Positions 1 through 6,179 of a DNA stretch of 6,309 bases are shown in pieces. The DNA is taken from NCBI GenBank assembly GCA_004375675.1, contig SOKR01000095.1, positions 1-6,309 on the forward strand, written 5' to 3'. Origin of the DNA: Dehalococcoidia bacterium. Its GTDB lineage: Bacteria; Chloroflexota; Dehalococcoidia; Dehalococcoidales; BS750m-G39. Every line of letters begins with the position of its first letter. The stretch's first letter is position 1. A program made the translations under genes and the position numbers. Under the pieces are notes generated by a model. The model was given only the letters and a program-made list of their open reading frames with translations. It had not been told where the DNA came from and did not search any database.

Positions 1-76
1 TGGCAGGAGTGGCAGGATTCGAACCCGCGACCTGCGGTTTTGGAGACCGCTGCTCTCCCAACTGAGCTACACTCCT
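1..76 (-). tRNA. tRNA-Trp (anticodon CCA)
   Basis: The reverse complement folds as a full cloverleaf of 76 nt with an encoded CCA at positions 3-1. The acceptor stem AGGAGTG pairs with CACTCCT, with G as discriminator base. The anticodon stem GCGGT/ACCGC encloses the loop CTCCAAA, so the anticodon is CCA (positions 43-41), which reads UGG. The T arm has GGTTCGAATCC. The gene starts 42 bp downstream of tRNA-Arg on the same strand and may share its transcript. A weak promoter of its own (TTAATT at 117-112, 17 bp, TAATAT at 94-89, minus strand) is also possible. In many bacteria tRNA-Trp is followed by secE-nusG; here that would lie outside the window on the left, and this is only a prediction. 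Confidence 0.97.
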
Positions 77-118
77 AAAGTATTGAATATATTAGCATAA
101 TTCTGGGCAAAAATTAAG

Positions 119-195
119 TGGTACCCCTGGCGCGACTCGAACGCGCGACACGCGGTTTAGGAAACCGCTGCTCTATCCACCTGAGCTACAGGGGC
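119..195 (-). tRNA. tRNA-Arg (anticodon CCT)
   Basis: The reverse complement gives a 77-nt cloverleaf including an encoded CCA (121-119) and discriminator A. The acceptor stem GCCCCTG pairs with CAGGGGT, the first pair being G:U. The D arm is GCTC/GAGC with a 9-nt loop. The anticodon stem GCGGT/ACCGC encloses TTCCTAA, so the anticodon is CCT (161-159), which reads AGG. The T arm is of the GCGTTCGAGTCGC type. The gene lies upstream of tRNA-Trp on the same strand, and an extended -10 promoter sits 24 bp ahead of the mature 5' end. Confidence 0.97.
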
Positions 196-219
196 ACGCC
201 TGTCCTTAAAGCCTTTTAA

Positions 220-247
220 ATTATAACAGCTTTAGCGGACAAAACAA
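220..247 (-). promoter_or_regulatory. Promoter of tRNA-Arg (probably also tRNA-Trp)
   Basis: On the minus strand TGTTATAAT (228-220) is a perfect -10 hexamer with the upstream TG of an extended -10 element. TTGTTT (247-242) lies 16 bp further upstream as a weak -35. The expected start is near 213, giving a 5' leader of about 18 nt before the mature tRNA-Arg. The same TGTTATAAT string precedes tRNA-Ala in this window, which supports the assignment. Confidence 0.75.
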
Positions 248-317
248 GCAAGGCGGTTTGCGCTTTCCCCAAGTTTGGTGAGCAATCAGTGCTTTGCGCC
301 TCACCTTGTTTCGCGGT

Positions 318-346
318 TTTCAACTGGCTTTTAGCAAGGGTATAAT
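318..346 (+). promoter_or_regulatory. Promoter of the P-type ATPase gene
   Basis: A perfect -10 hexamer TATAAT (341-346) is preceded by a weak -35, TTTCAA (318-323), at a 17-bp spacing. The start would be near 353, leaving a leader of about 44 nt that contains the ribosome site AAGGT (386-390) before ATG at 397. It is divergent from the tRNA-Arg promoter, with about 70 bp between the two -35 regions. The poor -35 match suggests a modest or activator-dependent promoter. A palindrome overlaps its -10 and start point. Confidence 0.6.
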
Positions 347-360
347 ATGGGCGATATTAT
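342..360. promoter_or_regulatory. Candidate operator: inverted repeat over the ATPase -10/+1
   Basis: ATAATAT (342-348) and ATATTAT (354-360) form a perfect 7+7 bp inverted repeat separated by 5 bp (GGGCG). It covers most of the -10 box and the predicted transcription start of the ATPase gene, where a bound dimeric repressor would block polymerase. Half-site length and spacing suit a helix-turn-helix dimer. I do not match it to a known regulator consensus. AT-rich arms can pair by chance around a -10 box, so this remains a candidate. Confidence 0.35.
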
Positions 361-396
361 CCAGAATCGGGTTAGCTGCCCAATCAAGGTAGATTT

Positions 397-3102
397 ATGG
401 CCGAAGAGCAGGAATGGTACCGACGGGAAGCCGAAGATGCCCTGAGCGCCCTTAAGTCCGGGCGCGACGGCTTAGCGCCGCCCGAGGCTCAAAAAAGACT
501 CAGGCGCTACGGCGCCAACGAGCTGGCCGAAAAAAAGGGCGTCTCGCCTTGGTCCCTCTTTTTACAGCAGTTCAAGAGCTTCCTCATTATCATCCTGCTT
601 ATCGCCGTGGTGCTGTCGGCGATACTGGGCGAGGTTGCCGACGCCGTTATTATCGGCATTATCATTCTTTTTGCCAGCGGGCTGGGCTTCGTCCAGGAGT
701 ATCGGGCCGAGCGCGCCATGGAAGCCCTGAAGAGAATGGCGGCGCCGATGGCGTCGGTGCGGCGGGGAGGCAAAGAGGTCGAGATTCCGGCCCGCGAATT
801 AGTCCCGGGCGACATCATCATCCTCAGGACGGGCGATAAGATAGCCGCCGACGCCCGCCTCATCGAGGCGGTCAACCTCAAGACCGGCGAAGCCGCCCTC
901 ACCGGGGAATCGACGCCCGTGGAGAAAGAGGATAGCGTTATCGGGGGCGAAGCGCCCGTCGGCGACCGGCGCAATATGGTCTATATGGGGACGGCGGTTA
1001 TCGGCGGGAGGGGCAACGCTATTGTTACCGCCACCGGCATGGACACTGAGTTCGGCCAGATTGCCAGCCTGCTGCAGGAGGTCAAGGCGGAGAGGACGCC
1101 GCTGGAGATTAACCTTGACCGCACCGGCAAGTGGATTGCCATCAGCGCCCTGAGCCTTTGTTTCCTCCTGGCGGGGCTGGGAGTGCTGCGGGGGCATGAG
1201 CTTCTGGAAATGCTTATCTGGGGCATCGCCCTGGCGGTGGCGGCCGTTCCCGAAGCCCTGCCCGCGGTGGTGGCCATTAGCCTGTCGCTGGGCGTGCGCC
1301 GCATGGCCAAGCGCCACGCCCTGATACGAAAGCTGCCCGCCGTGGAAACGCTGGGCAGCACCACCTTTATCTGCTCTGATAAAACAGGGACGCTCACCCA
1401 GGGCAAGATGACGGTGCGGCGCATCTACGCCGACGACAGCTCTATCGATGTCAGCGGCGTCGGCTATGAGCCTGAGGGCGAGTTCTCCGCCGGCGGCGAG
1501 AAGCTAAGCGTTGAGTCCCAATCGGCTCTGGAAAGGCTATTGCTTATCGGCGCTCTTTGCAACGACACGGCGCTCACCGCCAGCGGTCGAGTCTGGGAGG
1601 TCAGCGGCGACCCCACCGAGGGCTCGCTGCTGGTAACCGCGGCCAAGGCGGGCTTGTGGCCCGAAGAGCTTAACCGCCAGTTCCCCCGCATCGGCGAAAT
1701 CCCCTTCTCTTCGGAGAGGAAGCGGATGACCACCGTCCACCGCACGCCGGAGGGCAGCGTCGCCTATTCCAAAGGGGCGCCCGAGCTGGTTTTAGGCTCC
1801 TGCCGCTATATCTACGCCGAGGGGCGGGAGAGGGAGCTGACCGATAAAGATAGAGAAAGCATTATCGCGGTGGGGAGGGGGATGTCGGACGATGCCCTGC
1901 GCGTGCTGGGCTTAGCCTATAAGCGGCTGGACGATGGCGAGATAAGCGAAGCCATAGAGCAGGACATGGTCTTTACCGGTATGGTGGGGATGATCGACCC
2001 GCCACGCCCGGAGGCCAAAAAGGCGATAGAGCGCTGTTACCGGGCGGGGGTAAAGTCGGTGATGATAACCGGCGACCACAAGAAGACGGCGGTGGCCATC
2101 GCCCGCGAGCTGGGGCTGCTCAAAGAGGGGCTGGCGCTGACGGGCGTCGAGCTCGATGCCTTGAGCCAGCCAGAGCTCGAAGAGATGGTAGAGAAGATAG
2201 AGGTCTACGCCCGCGTTTCGCCGGCGCATAAGTTGCGGGTGGTGGAAGCCCTGACCAAGAGGGGGCACGTCGTAGCCATGACCGGGGACGGCGTCAACGA
2301 CGCCCCAGCGCTCAAAAAGGCCGATATCGGCATCGCCATGGGTATCACCGGCACCGATGTCACCACCGAGGCAGCCGATATGGTGCTGACCGACGACAAC
2401 TTCGCCTCTATCGTGGCCGCTATCGAGGAGGGGAGGGGTATCTTCAGCAACATCAAAAAATACCTGATGTACCTGCTTTCCTCCAATATCGGAGAGATAC
2501 TGCTCATGGCGGGGGCTATCCTTTTCGGGCCGCTGCTGGGGCTGCCCGCGGGGGCTATCCCTCTGGTGGCGATTCAGATATTATGGGTGAATTTAGCCAC
2601 CGACGGATTGCCCGCCATCGCCCTTTCCGTCGACCCGCCCGCCCCCGACCTGATGAAGCAGAAGCCGCGCCCGCGGGGACAGGGCGTCTTTACCCGGGAG
2701 GTGGTGACGCTGATGGTGGTGGGTGGGGTCTGGTCGTGCCTGGTCAACCTGGGGGTGTTCAAGTGGGCGCTGGATGCGGGGCGGGGTATGCTTGAGGCAC
2801 AGGCGCTGTGTTTTATTACCCTGGTCCTGATACAGTTTTTTAAAGCCTACAACTTCCGCTCCGATAAGCAGTCGATATTCAAAATCGGCTTTTTCAAGAA
2901 CAAGTGGCTCAATATCGCCATAGTCTGGGAAATCGCCCTGCTGGTGGTGATAGTCTATACGCCCGCTTTGCAGCCGTCCTTCCATACCTTCTCCTTGGGC
3001 GGCTTCGACTGGCTGTTAGTCGTTTTGCTGGCGGCGACGGTCTTCCCCGTCCTGGAGCTGACCAAGGCTTTCTTCCGCTGGCGGGAGAGGCAGAAGATAT
3101 AG
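397..3102 (+). CDS. P-type cation-transporting ATPase, Ca2+ (P2) type
   Basis: A complete 901-residue membrane ion pump of the usual length for P2 ATPases; it uses ATP to move a cation, most likely Ca2+, out of the cytoplasm. Visible in order: cation-ATPase N-terminal domain (about 5-75), M1-M2 (61-98), actuator domain with TGES (169-172), M3-M4 (246-295) with PEALP (285-289), phosphorylation motif DKTGT with the phosphorylated Asp328, nucleotide domain with KGAPE (459-463), hinge TGDGVND (629-635), M5-M6 with N697, E700, N732, T735 and D736, then M7-M10 to about 890. By alignment to SERCA these match N768, E771, N796, T799 and D800, and E286 matches E309; Q813 replaces E908. Start: ATG at 397 follows AAGGT at a proper distance, and the N-terminal domain begins at once. 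No heavy-metal-binding N-terminal domain or CPx motif is present, which argues against a Cu/Zn pump. The exact ion is inferred. The stop lies one base before the convergent tRNA-Ala. Confidence 0.95.
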   Translation: MAEEQEWYRREAEDALSALKSGRDGLAPPEAQKRLRRYGANELAEKKGVSPWSLFLQQFKSFLIIILLIAVVLSAILGEVADAVIIGIIILFASGLGFVQEYRAERAMEALKRMAAPMASVRRGGKEVEIPARELVPGDIIILRTGDKIAADARLIEAVNLKTGEAALTGESTPVEKEDSVIGGEAPVGDRRNMVYMGTAVIGGRGNAIVTATGMDTEFGQIASLLQEVKAERTPLEINLDRTGKWIAISALSLCFLLAGLGVLRGHELLEMLIWGIALAVAAVPEALPAVVAISLSLGVRRMAKRHALIRKLPAVETLGSTTFICSDKTGTLTQGKMTVRRIYADDSSIDVSGVGYEPEGEFSAGGEKLSVESQSALERLLLIGALCNDTALTASGRVWEVSGDPTEGSLLVTAAKAGLWPEELNRQFPRIGEIPFSSERKRMTTVHRTPEGSVAYSKGAPELVLGSCRYIYAEGRERELTDKDRESIIAVGRGMSDDALRVLGLAYKRLDDGEISEAIEQDMVFTGMVGMIDPPRPEAKKAIERCYRAGVKSVMITGDHKKTAVAIARELGLLKEGLALTGVELDALSQPELEEMVEKIEVYARVSPAHKLRVVEALTKRGHVVAMTGDGVNDAPALKKADIGIAMGITGTDVTTEAADMVLTDDNFASIVAAIEEGRGIFSNIKKYLMYLLSSNIGEILLMAGAILFGPLLGLPAGAIPLVAIQILWVNLATDGLPAIALSVDPPAPDLMKQKPRPRGQGVFTREVVTLMVVGGVWSCLVNLGVFKWALDAGRGMLEAQALCFITLVLIQFFKAYNFRSDKQSIFKIGFFKNKWLNIAIVWEIALLVVIVYTPALQPSFHTFSLGGFDWLLVVLLAATVFPVLELTKAFFRWRERQKI

Positions 3103-3103
3103 T

Positions 3104-3179
3104 TGGTGGAGATAGGGGGATTCGAACCCCCGACCTCTGCCATGCGAAGGCAGCGCTCTCCCAGTTGAGCTATATCCCC
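3104..3179 (-). tRNA. tRNA-Ala (anticodon CGC)
   Basis: The reverse complement is a 76-nt cloverleaf with encoded CCA (3106-3104) and discriminator A. The acceptor stem GGGGATA/TATCTCC contains the G3:U70 wobble pair, the main identity signal for alanyl-tRNA synthetase, which agrees with the anticodon. The anticodon stem CTGCC/GGCAG encloses TTCGCAT, so the anticodon is CGC, reading GCG. The T arm is GGGGGTTCGAATCCCCC. The gene is convergent with the ATPase and separated from its stop codon by one base. No terminator for the tRNA transcript is visible in the adjoining antisense of the ATPase gene. Confidence 0.97.
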
Positions 3180-3230
3180 ACCTGTAGGGGAGATTATAAC
3201 ATATTTTGTTCCCCCACCCCACAGGTTTTT
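3180..3230 (+). terminator. Terminator-like stem downstream of the ATPase
   Basis: On the plus strand CCTGT-a-GGGG (3181-3190) pairs with CCCC-ACAGG (3217-3225), giving nine pairs with one bulged A, plus A3180:T3226. TTTTT (3226-3230) then CTT follows, as in a Rho-independent terminator. The loop is large, about 26 nt, which weakens the call. It is the only stem with a T-run soon after the ATPase stop, and RNA reaching it would first run through the antisense of tRNA-Ala. Confidence 0.35.
3193..3201 (-). promoter_or_regulatory. Extended -10 promoter of tRNA-Ala
   Basis: TGTTATAAT on the minus strand (3201-3193) is a perfect extended -10. No good -35 is present at 16-18 bp (for example TGGGGT), so the TG extension probably compensates. 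The start is expected near 3186, only about 7 nt before the mature tRNA 5' end at 3179, so the leader removed by RNase P is very short. The stretch from -10 to +1 is CTCCCC, a GC-rich discriminator of the kind that links stable-RNA promoters to growth-rate control in Escherichia coli. Confidence 0.7.
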
Positions 3231-3250
3231 CTTCCCGCCCAATACCCACC

Positions 3251-3273
3251 CTACAGAGGTGTCACCTCTATAG
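3251..3273. repeat. Intergenic hairpin 1
   Basis: AGAGGT (3255-3260) and ACCTCT (3264-3269) form a perfect 6-bp stem with a 3-nt loop. Beyond one C/A mismatch the outer bases CTA (3251-3253) and TAG (3271-3273) also pair, so the whole element is a 23-nt near-palindrome. It is followed by a pyrimidine-rich tract (3275-3322, about 43 of 48 bases C or T). No T-run directly follows on either strand, so it is not a typical terminator. Function unknown. Confidence 0.5.
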
Positions 3274-3328
3274 ACTTCTCTCCTCCCCTCCGATTTTATC
3301 TTTTCCCGCCCTCCGCCCTTTTAAGGAA

Positions 3329-3349
3329 AAAGGGGGCTTTGCCCCCTTT
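3329..3349. repeat. Intergenic hairpin 2 (G5/C5 stem)
   Basis: AAAGGGGGC (3329-3337) and GCCCCCTTT (3341-3349) form a perfect 9-bp stem around a TTT loop. On the minus strand the stem runs into five Ts, which resembles an intrinsic terminator for leftward transcription, yet no leftward gene lies upstream to need one. On the plus strand only three Ts follow. More C and G runs come right after (CCCCC at 3354-3358, GGGG at 3364-3367), so alternative pairings are possible. It could be one copy of a dispersed palindromic repeat; one window cannot show this. Confidence 0.5.
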
Positions 3350-3381
3350 GAAACCCCCAATAAGGGGCTAATAGGGGTCTA

Positions 3382-3398
3382 ACCCTGCTTGGCAGGGT
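3382..3398. repeat. Intergenic hairpin 3
   Basis: ACCCTGC (3382-3388) and GCAGGGT (3392-3398) form a perfect 7-bp stem with a TTG loop. It is preceded by a near-duplicate pair of short strings, AATAAGGGGCT (3359-3369) and AATAGGGGTC (3370-3379). No T-run follows on the plus strand. It lies about 70 bp upstream of the gatB -35 box. Function unknown. Confidence 0.45.
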
Positions 3399-3470
3399 GG
3401 GTTGGTGTGGGACAACAAACGCACGCTAGGCAAGGTGGGGATGTGTGGCGTCCCCCTAACCCCCCTTTTC

Positions 3471-3499
3471 TTGTCAGCTATTACTATTGTTGCTATACT
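3471..3499 (+). promoter_or_regulatory. Strong sigma-70-type promoter of gatB (leaderless)
   Basis: TTGTCA (3471-3476) and TATACT (3494-3499) each match the consensus at five of six positions and are separated by exactly 17 bp. The transcription start is expected at about 3505-3507, just 3-5 nt ahead of the gatB ATG at 3510, leaving no room for a Shine-Dalgarno sequence. This also argues against any gatB start upstream of the promoter. Confidence 0.8.
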
Positions 3500-3509
3500 A
3501 ACATTTGCC

Positions 3510-4967
3510 ATGGAATACGAGACCGTTATCGGGCTGGAGGTCCACGCCCATCTTTTGACCAAAAGCAAGATGTTCTGCCGTTGCAGTACCGATTACACCA
3601 GCGCCCCGCCCAACAGCCATGTCTGCCCGGTGTGCCTGGGTATGCCCGGTGTGCTGCCCACCATCAATCAGCAGGCGGTGGAATTTACCGTGATGACGGC
3701 TCTGGCCCTGCACTGCACCATCTCCGATTACACCAAGTTCGACCGCAAGAACTACCCCTACCCCGACCTGATGAAGGGCTACCAGATTTCCCAGTACGAC
3801 GCGCCCTTCGGCCTTAACGGCTGGCTGGACATCGATGTCGACGGCAAGGAGAAGAAGGCGGGTATCACCCGCGTCCACCTCGAGGAGGACGTGGCCAAGC
3901 TGTTGCACCGCGCCACCCCGGGCGAGGAGCATTACAGCCTGGTGGATGTCAACCGTTCTGGGGTGCCTCTGATGGAGATTGTCGGCGAGCCCGACCTGCG
4001 CTCCCCGGAGGAAGCCCGGCAGTACCTGATAAAGCTGAGGAGCATACTGCGCTACCTGGGCGTTTCCACGGGGAATATGGAGGAGGGGAGCTTCCGCTGC
4101 GACGCCAATATCAGCATCCGCCCCGAAAACAGCCCCGATACCCTGGCCAAGGTCGAAGTCAAGAATATGAACAGCTTTAAGGCGGTCTATCGCGCCCTGA
4201 GCTACGAAGAAGAGAGGCAGAGAAAGGTGGCGGGGGCGGGCAAAAAGCTGTTCCAGGAGACTAGGGGCTGGATTGAGGACAGGGGGGTGACCGTTTCCCA
4301 GCGCTCCAAAGAGTATGCCCACGACTACCGCTACTTCCCCGAACCCGACCTGGCGCCGCTGGTGCTGGACCGGGCATGGGTGGAAGAGATAAAGGCAAAG
4401 CTGCCCGAGCTGCCCGAAGACAGATGCGACCGCTTTGTCGCCGAATACGGGCTGTCCCCATATGACGTCAAGCTGCTCACCGCTTCCCGCGAGATGGCCG
4501 ACTACTTTGAAGATTGCCTGAAAACCAGTCAAGATGTGTCGCCTAAGGAGATAGGCAACTGGCTTTTGGGCGAGGTGAGCCGTATAATAAACGAGAGTGT
4601 TATCGACATTACCGCATTCAGCCAAAAGGTCAGCCCGGAGCGGCTGGCCCGGTTAGTCAAGCTGAACTCGGAGGGAGAGGTTAGCGCCGCCTCGGCCAAG
4701 TCGGTGCTGGGGCAGATGTACCAGAAGGGTGAGAGCGCCGACGATATCATTAAGGCGCAGGAACTGGGGCAGATAAGCGATGCCGGCGCCATCGAGCAGG
4801 AGATTGCCCGCGTCATAAAAGACAACGCCCCGGCCGTCGCCGACTATAAGGCGGGCAAGAAGCAATCGCTCAAGTTTCTGGTGGGACAGGTGATGAGAGC
4901 CACCAGGGGTCGCGCTAACCCCGCGGTGGTCAACCAGTTAATGGAGAAGAAGTTAGAGGAAGGATAA
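3510..4967 (+). CDS. gatB: Asp-tRNA(Asn)/Glu-tRNA(Gln) amidotransferase subunit B
   Basis: GatB activates the side-chain carboxylate of Glu-tRNA(Gln), or Asp-tRNA(Asn), with ATP; ammonia from glutamine is supplied by GatA in the cytoplasmic GatCAB complex. The 485-residue length is typical. The N-terminal catalytic domain begins at once with VIGLEVHAHL (6-15). Then come C23/C25 and C39/C42, a CxC...CxxC set that is probably zinc-binding, HLEED (123-127), DVNRSG (from D146), MEEGS (190-194) and DYRYFPEPD (272-280). The C-terminal part (about 335-485) is the helical GatB/YqeY domain that contacts tRNA. An in-frame extension to TTG at 3402 would add 36 residues with no family match and would cross the promoter, so ATG 3510 is chosen; known GatB proteins also start two or three residues before this ETVIGLEVH motif. 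gatA and gatC are not in the window. secG follows 2 bp after the stop. Confidence 0.97.
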   Translation: MEYETVIGLEVHAHLLTKSKMFCRCSTDYTSAPPNSHVCPVCLGMPGVLPTINQQAVEFTVMTALALHCTISDYTKFDRKNYPYPDLMKGYQISQYDAPFGLNGWLDIDVDGKEKKAGITRVHLEEDVAKLLHRATPGEEHYSLVDVNRSGVPLMEIVGEPDLRSPEEARQYLIKLRSILRYLGVSTGNMEEGSFRCDANISIRPENSPDTLAKVEVKNMNSFKAVYRALSYEEERQRKVAGAGKKLFQETRGWIEDRGVTVSQRSKEYAHDYRYFPEPDLAPLVLDRAWVEEIKAKLPELPEDRCDRFVAEYGLSPYDVKLLTASREMADYFEDCLKTSQDVSPKEIGNWLLGEVSRIINESVIDITAFSQKVSPERLARLVKLNSEGEVSAASAKSVLGQMYQKGESADDIIKAQELGQISDAGAIEQEIARVIKDNAPAVADYKAGKKQSLKFLVGQVMRATRGRANPAVVNQLMEKKLEEG

Positions 4968-4969
4968 GC

Positions 4970-5188
4970 ATGGAGACTTATTTTAGTATAGCTCAGATTA
5001 TACTATCCACAGCCTTGATATTAGCCATTCTGCTCCAGGTCAGGGGCGGGGGGCTGGGGGGTATCTTCGGCCAGGCCGACACCGTCTACCGCACGAAGCG
5101 GGGCGTGGAGAAAACGCTCTTTCAGCTTACCATCGTCCTGGTGGCCCTGTTTATTATTATCGCCATAGTAGCCCTGAAGATAATCTGA
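4970..5188 (+). CDS. secG: Preprotein translocase subunit SecG
   Basis: A 72-residue inner-membrane protein, the small accessory subunit of the SecYEG channel that assists SecA-driven export. It has the family layout: a first membrane helix (about 5-22), LLQ followed by the loop GGGLGGIFG (26-34), the conserved KRGVEK (43-48), and a second helix (about 51-70). Length and motifs fit SecG well. ATG at 4970 is preceded by GAGGAAGG inside the last codons of gatB, and only 2 bp separate it from the gatB stop, so it is surely co-transcribed with gatB and perhaps translationally coupled. No promoter or terminator is seen between the two. Confidence 0.95.
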   Translation: METYFSIAQIILSTALILAILLQVRGGGLGGIFGQADTVYRTKRGVEKTLFQLTIVLVALFIIIAIVALKII

Positions 5189-5283
5189 CAGCCGTTAAGA
5201 GAGCCTCCATGATAACCCCGACCACCTATACCCACCCAAAGTGCTGGCCGAAGATTGTAGCTATGTGGCGAAGGAGACGATGA

Positions 5284-6174
5284 ATGAAGCTGAAGGTATG
5301 GTTTGCCGAGACCAGGCCCCAGTTCCTGCTGCTTTCCGTAGTGCTGGCTTTCCTGGGTAATGCCATCGCCTGGCATGACGGCCATTTTCATCTGGGCTAT
5401 GCCCTGCTGGCTTTCCTGGGGCTGCTGCTCTGCCACATCGGCGTCAACGTGCTCAACGACTACTTCGACTATAGAAGCGGCATCGACCTCAAGACCAAGC
5501 GCACCCCTTTCAGCGGGGGCAGCGGCATCCTGCCCGCGGCCCGGATGACGCCGCGGCAGGTCTTCTGGCTGGGGATGGGCTCCTTCCTGCTGGCGGTACC
5601 CATAGGTGTCTATTTCGTTATCGTCGCCGGCTGGGGTCTGCTGCCGCTGCTGCTGGCGGCGGCGCTTTGCACCCTGCTCTATACCCCGTTTTTGACCCGG
5701 ATGGGCTGGCCGGAGTGGGCTCCGGGGGTGGGGATGGGGGCTTTGCCCGTGCTGGGGACATACTTCATCCAGAGTACCGCCTATACCTTCCCCGCCCTTA
5801 TCGCCGCCATACCCTCGGGCATCCTGGTGCATAACCTGCTGCTCCTAAACGAGTTCCCCGATATCGCCGCCGACAGGGAAGCGGGCCGCAGGACGCTGCC
5901 CATCACCATCGGCAAGCAGGGCGCCTGGCTGATATACTCTGCCCTGACCATAGTGGTCTACGCTTGGATAGCCTTCTGGGTGATATCCGGTGAGATGCCT
6001 GTCTTCGCCTTAATCGCCCTGCTCACCCTGCCCCTTGCCCTCAAGGCGATATGGGGCGGGCGAAAGTATAACGACATGAGCCAGCTGGTGCCCGCCATGG
6101 CTAACAACGTCATGGTCGTCCTGCTGACCCAGTTATTGCTGGGTGTCGGCTATATTCTGGCCGGGGTCTTTTAA
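5284..6174 (+). CDS. UbiA-family membrane prenyltransferase, MenA-like
   Basis: A complete 296-residue polytopic membrane enzyme that moves a prenyl chain from a diphosphate donor to an aromatic acceptor. The first Mg-diphosphate motif is NDYFDYRSGID, with N58, D59, D62 and D68. The second, in NEFPDIAADREAGRRT, supplies D193 and D197. About eight or nine hydrophobic helices surround them, as expected for the family. The form NDYFD...SG.D plus D..ADR.AG.RTL resembles the MenA/COG1575 branch (1,4-dihydroxy-2-naphthoate prenyltransferase in menaquinone synthesis), but no other men gene is nearby, so the acceptor is uncertain and no symbol is given. Start: ATG 5284 has AAGGAG (5271-5276) seven bases upstream; the overlapping ATG at 5280 is in another frame. 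The gap from secG is 95 bp with no clear promoter or terminator, so it is probably in the gatB-secG transcript. Confidence 0.9.
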   Translation: MKLKVWFAETRPQFLLLSVVLAFLGNAIAWHDGHFHLGYALLAFLGLLLCHIGVNVLNDYFDYRSGIDLKTKRTPFSGGSGILPAARMTPRQVFWLGMGSFLLAVPIGVYFVIVAGWGLLPLLLAAALCTLLYTPFLTRMGWPEWAPGVGMGALPVLGTYFIQSTAYTFPALIAAIPSGILVHNLLLLNEFPDIAADREAGRRTLPITIGKQGAWLIYSALTIVVYAWIAFWVISGEMPVFALIALLTLPLALKAIWGGRKYNDMSQLVPAMANNVMVVLLTQLLLGVGYILAGVF

Positions 6175-6179
6175 AACCA

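Noticed and set aside
277..305. Inverted repeat GGTGAG/CTCACC in the divergent region upstream of the ATPase
   Set aside because: The stem is only 6 bp with a 17-nt loop, and it lies between the two promoters without overlapping either core element. A match this short is expected by chance.
507..974. Minus-strand frame of 155 codons and other overlapping frames inside the ATPase gene
   Set aside because: They are shadows of the ATPase reading frame, without ribosome sites or recognisable domains.
2955..3371. Apparent small proteins on both strands across 3104-3179
   Set aside because: These are translations through the tRNA-Ala gene, a well-known source of spurious database peptides. The tRNA cloverleaf explains the sequence.
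3402..3509. Upstream TTG start that would lengthen GatB by 36 residues
   Set aside because: The added residues do not resemble GatB, the region contains the gatB promoter, and the family begins right at METVIGLEVH-like sequence, matching ATG 3510.
3498..4625. Long open frame of 375 codons on the minus strand, antisense to gatB
   Set aside because: It lies within and antisense to a clear gatB gene. The translation has no recognisable domain and is rich in residues expected from the complement of a GC-rich coding frame. Long antisense frames are common at this GC content.
5189..5283. Possible internal promoter or terminator between secG and the prenyltransferase
   Set aside because: No hexamer pair with acceptable spacing and no stem with a T-run could be found, so the simplest reading is continued transcription from gatB-secG.
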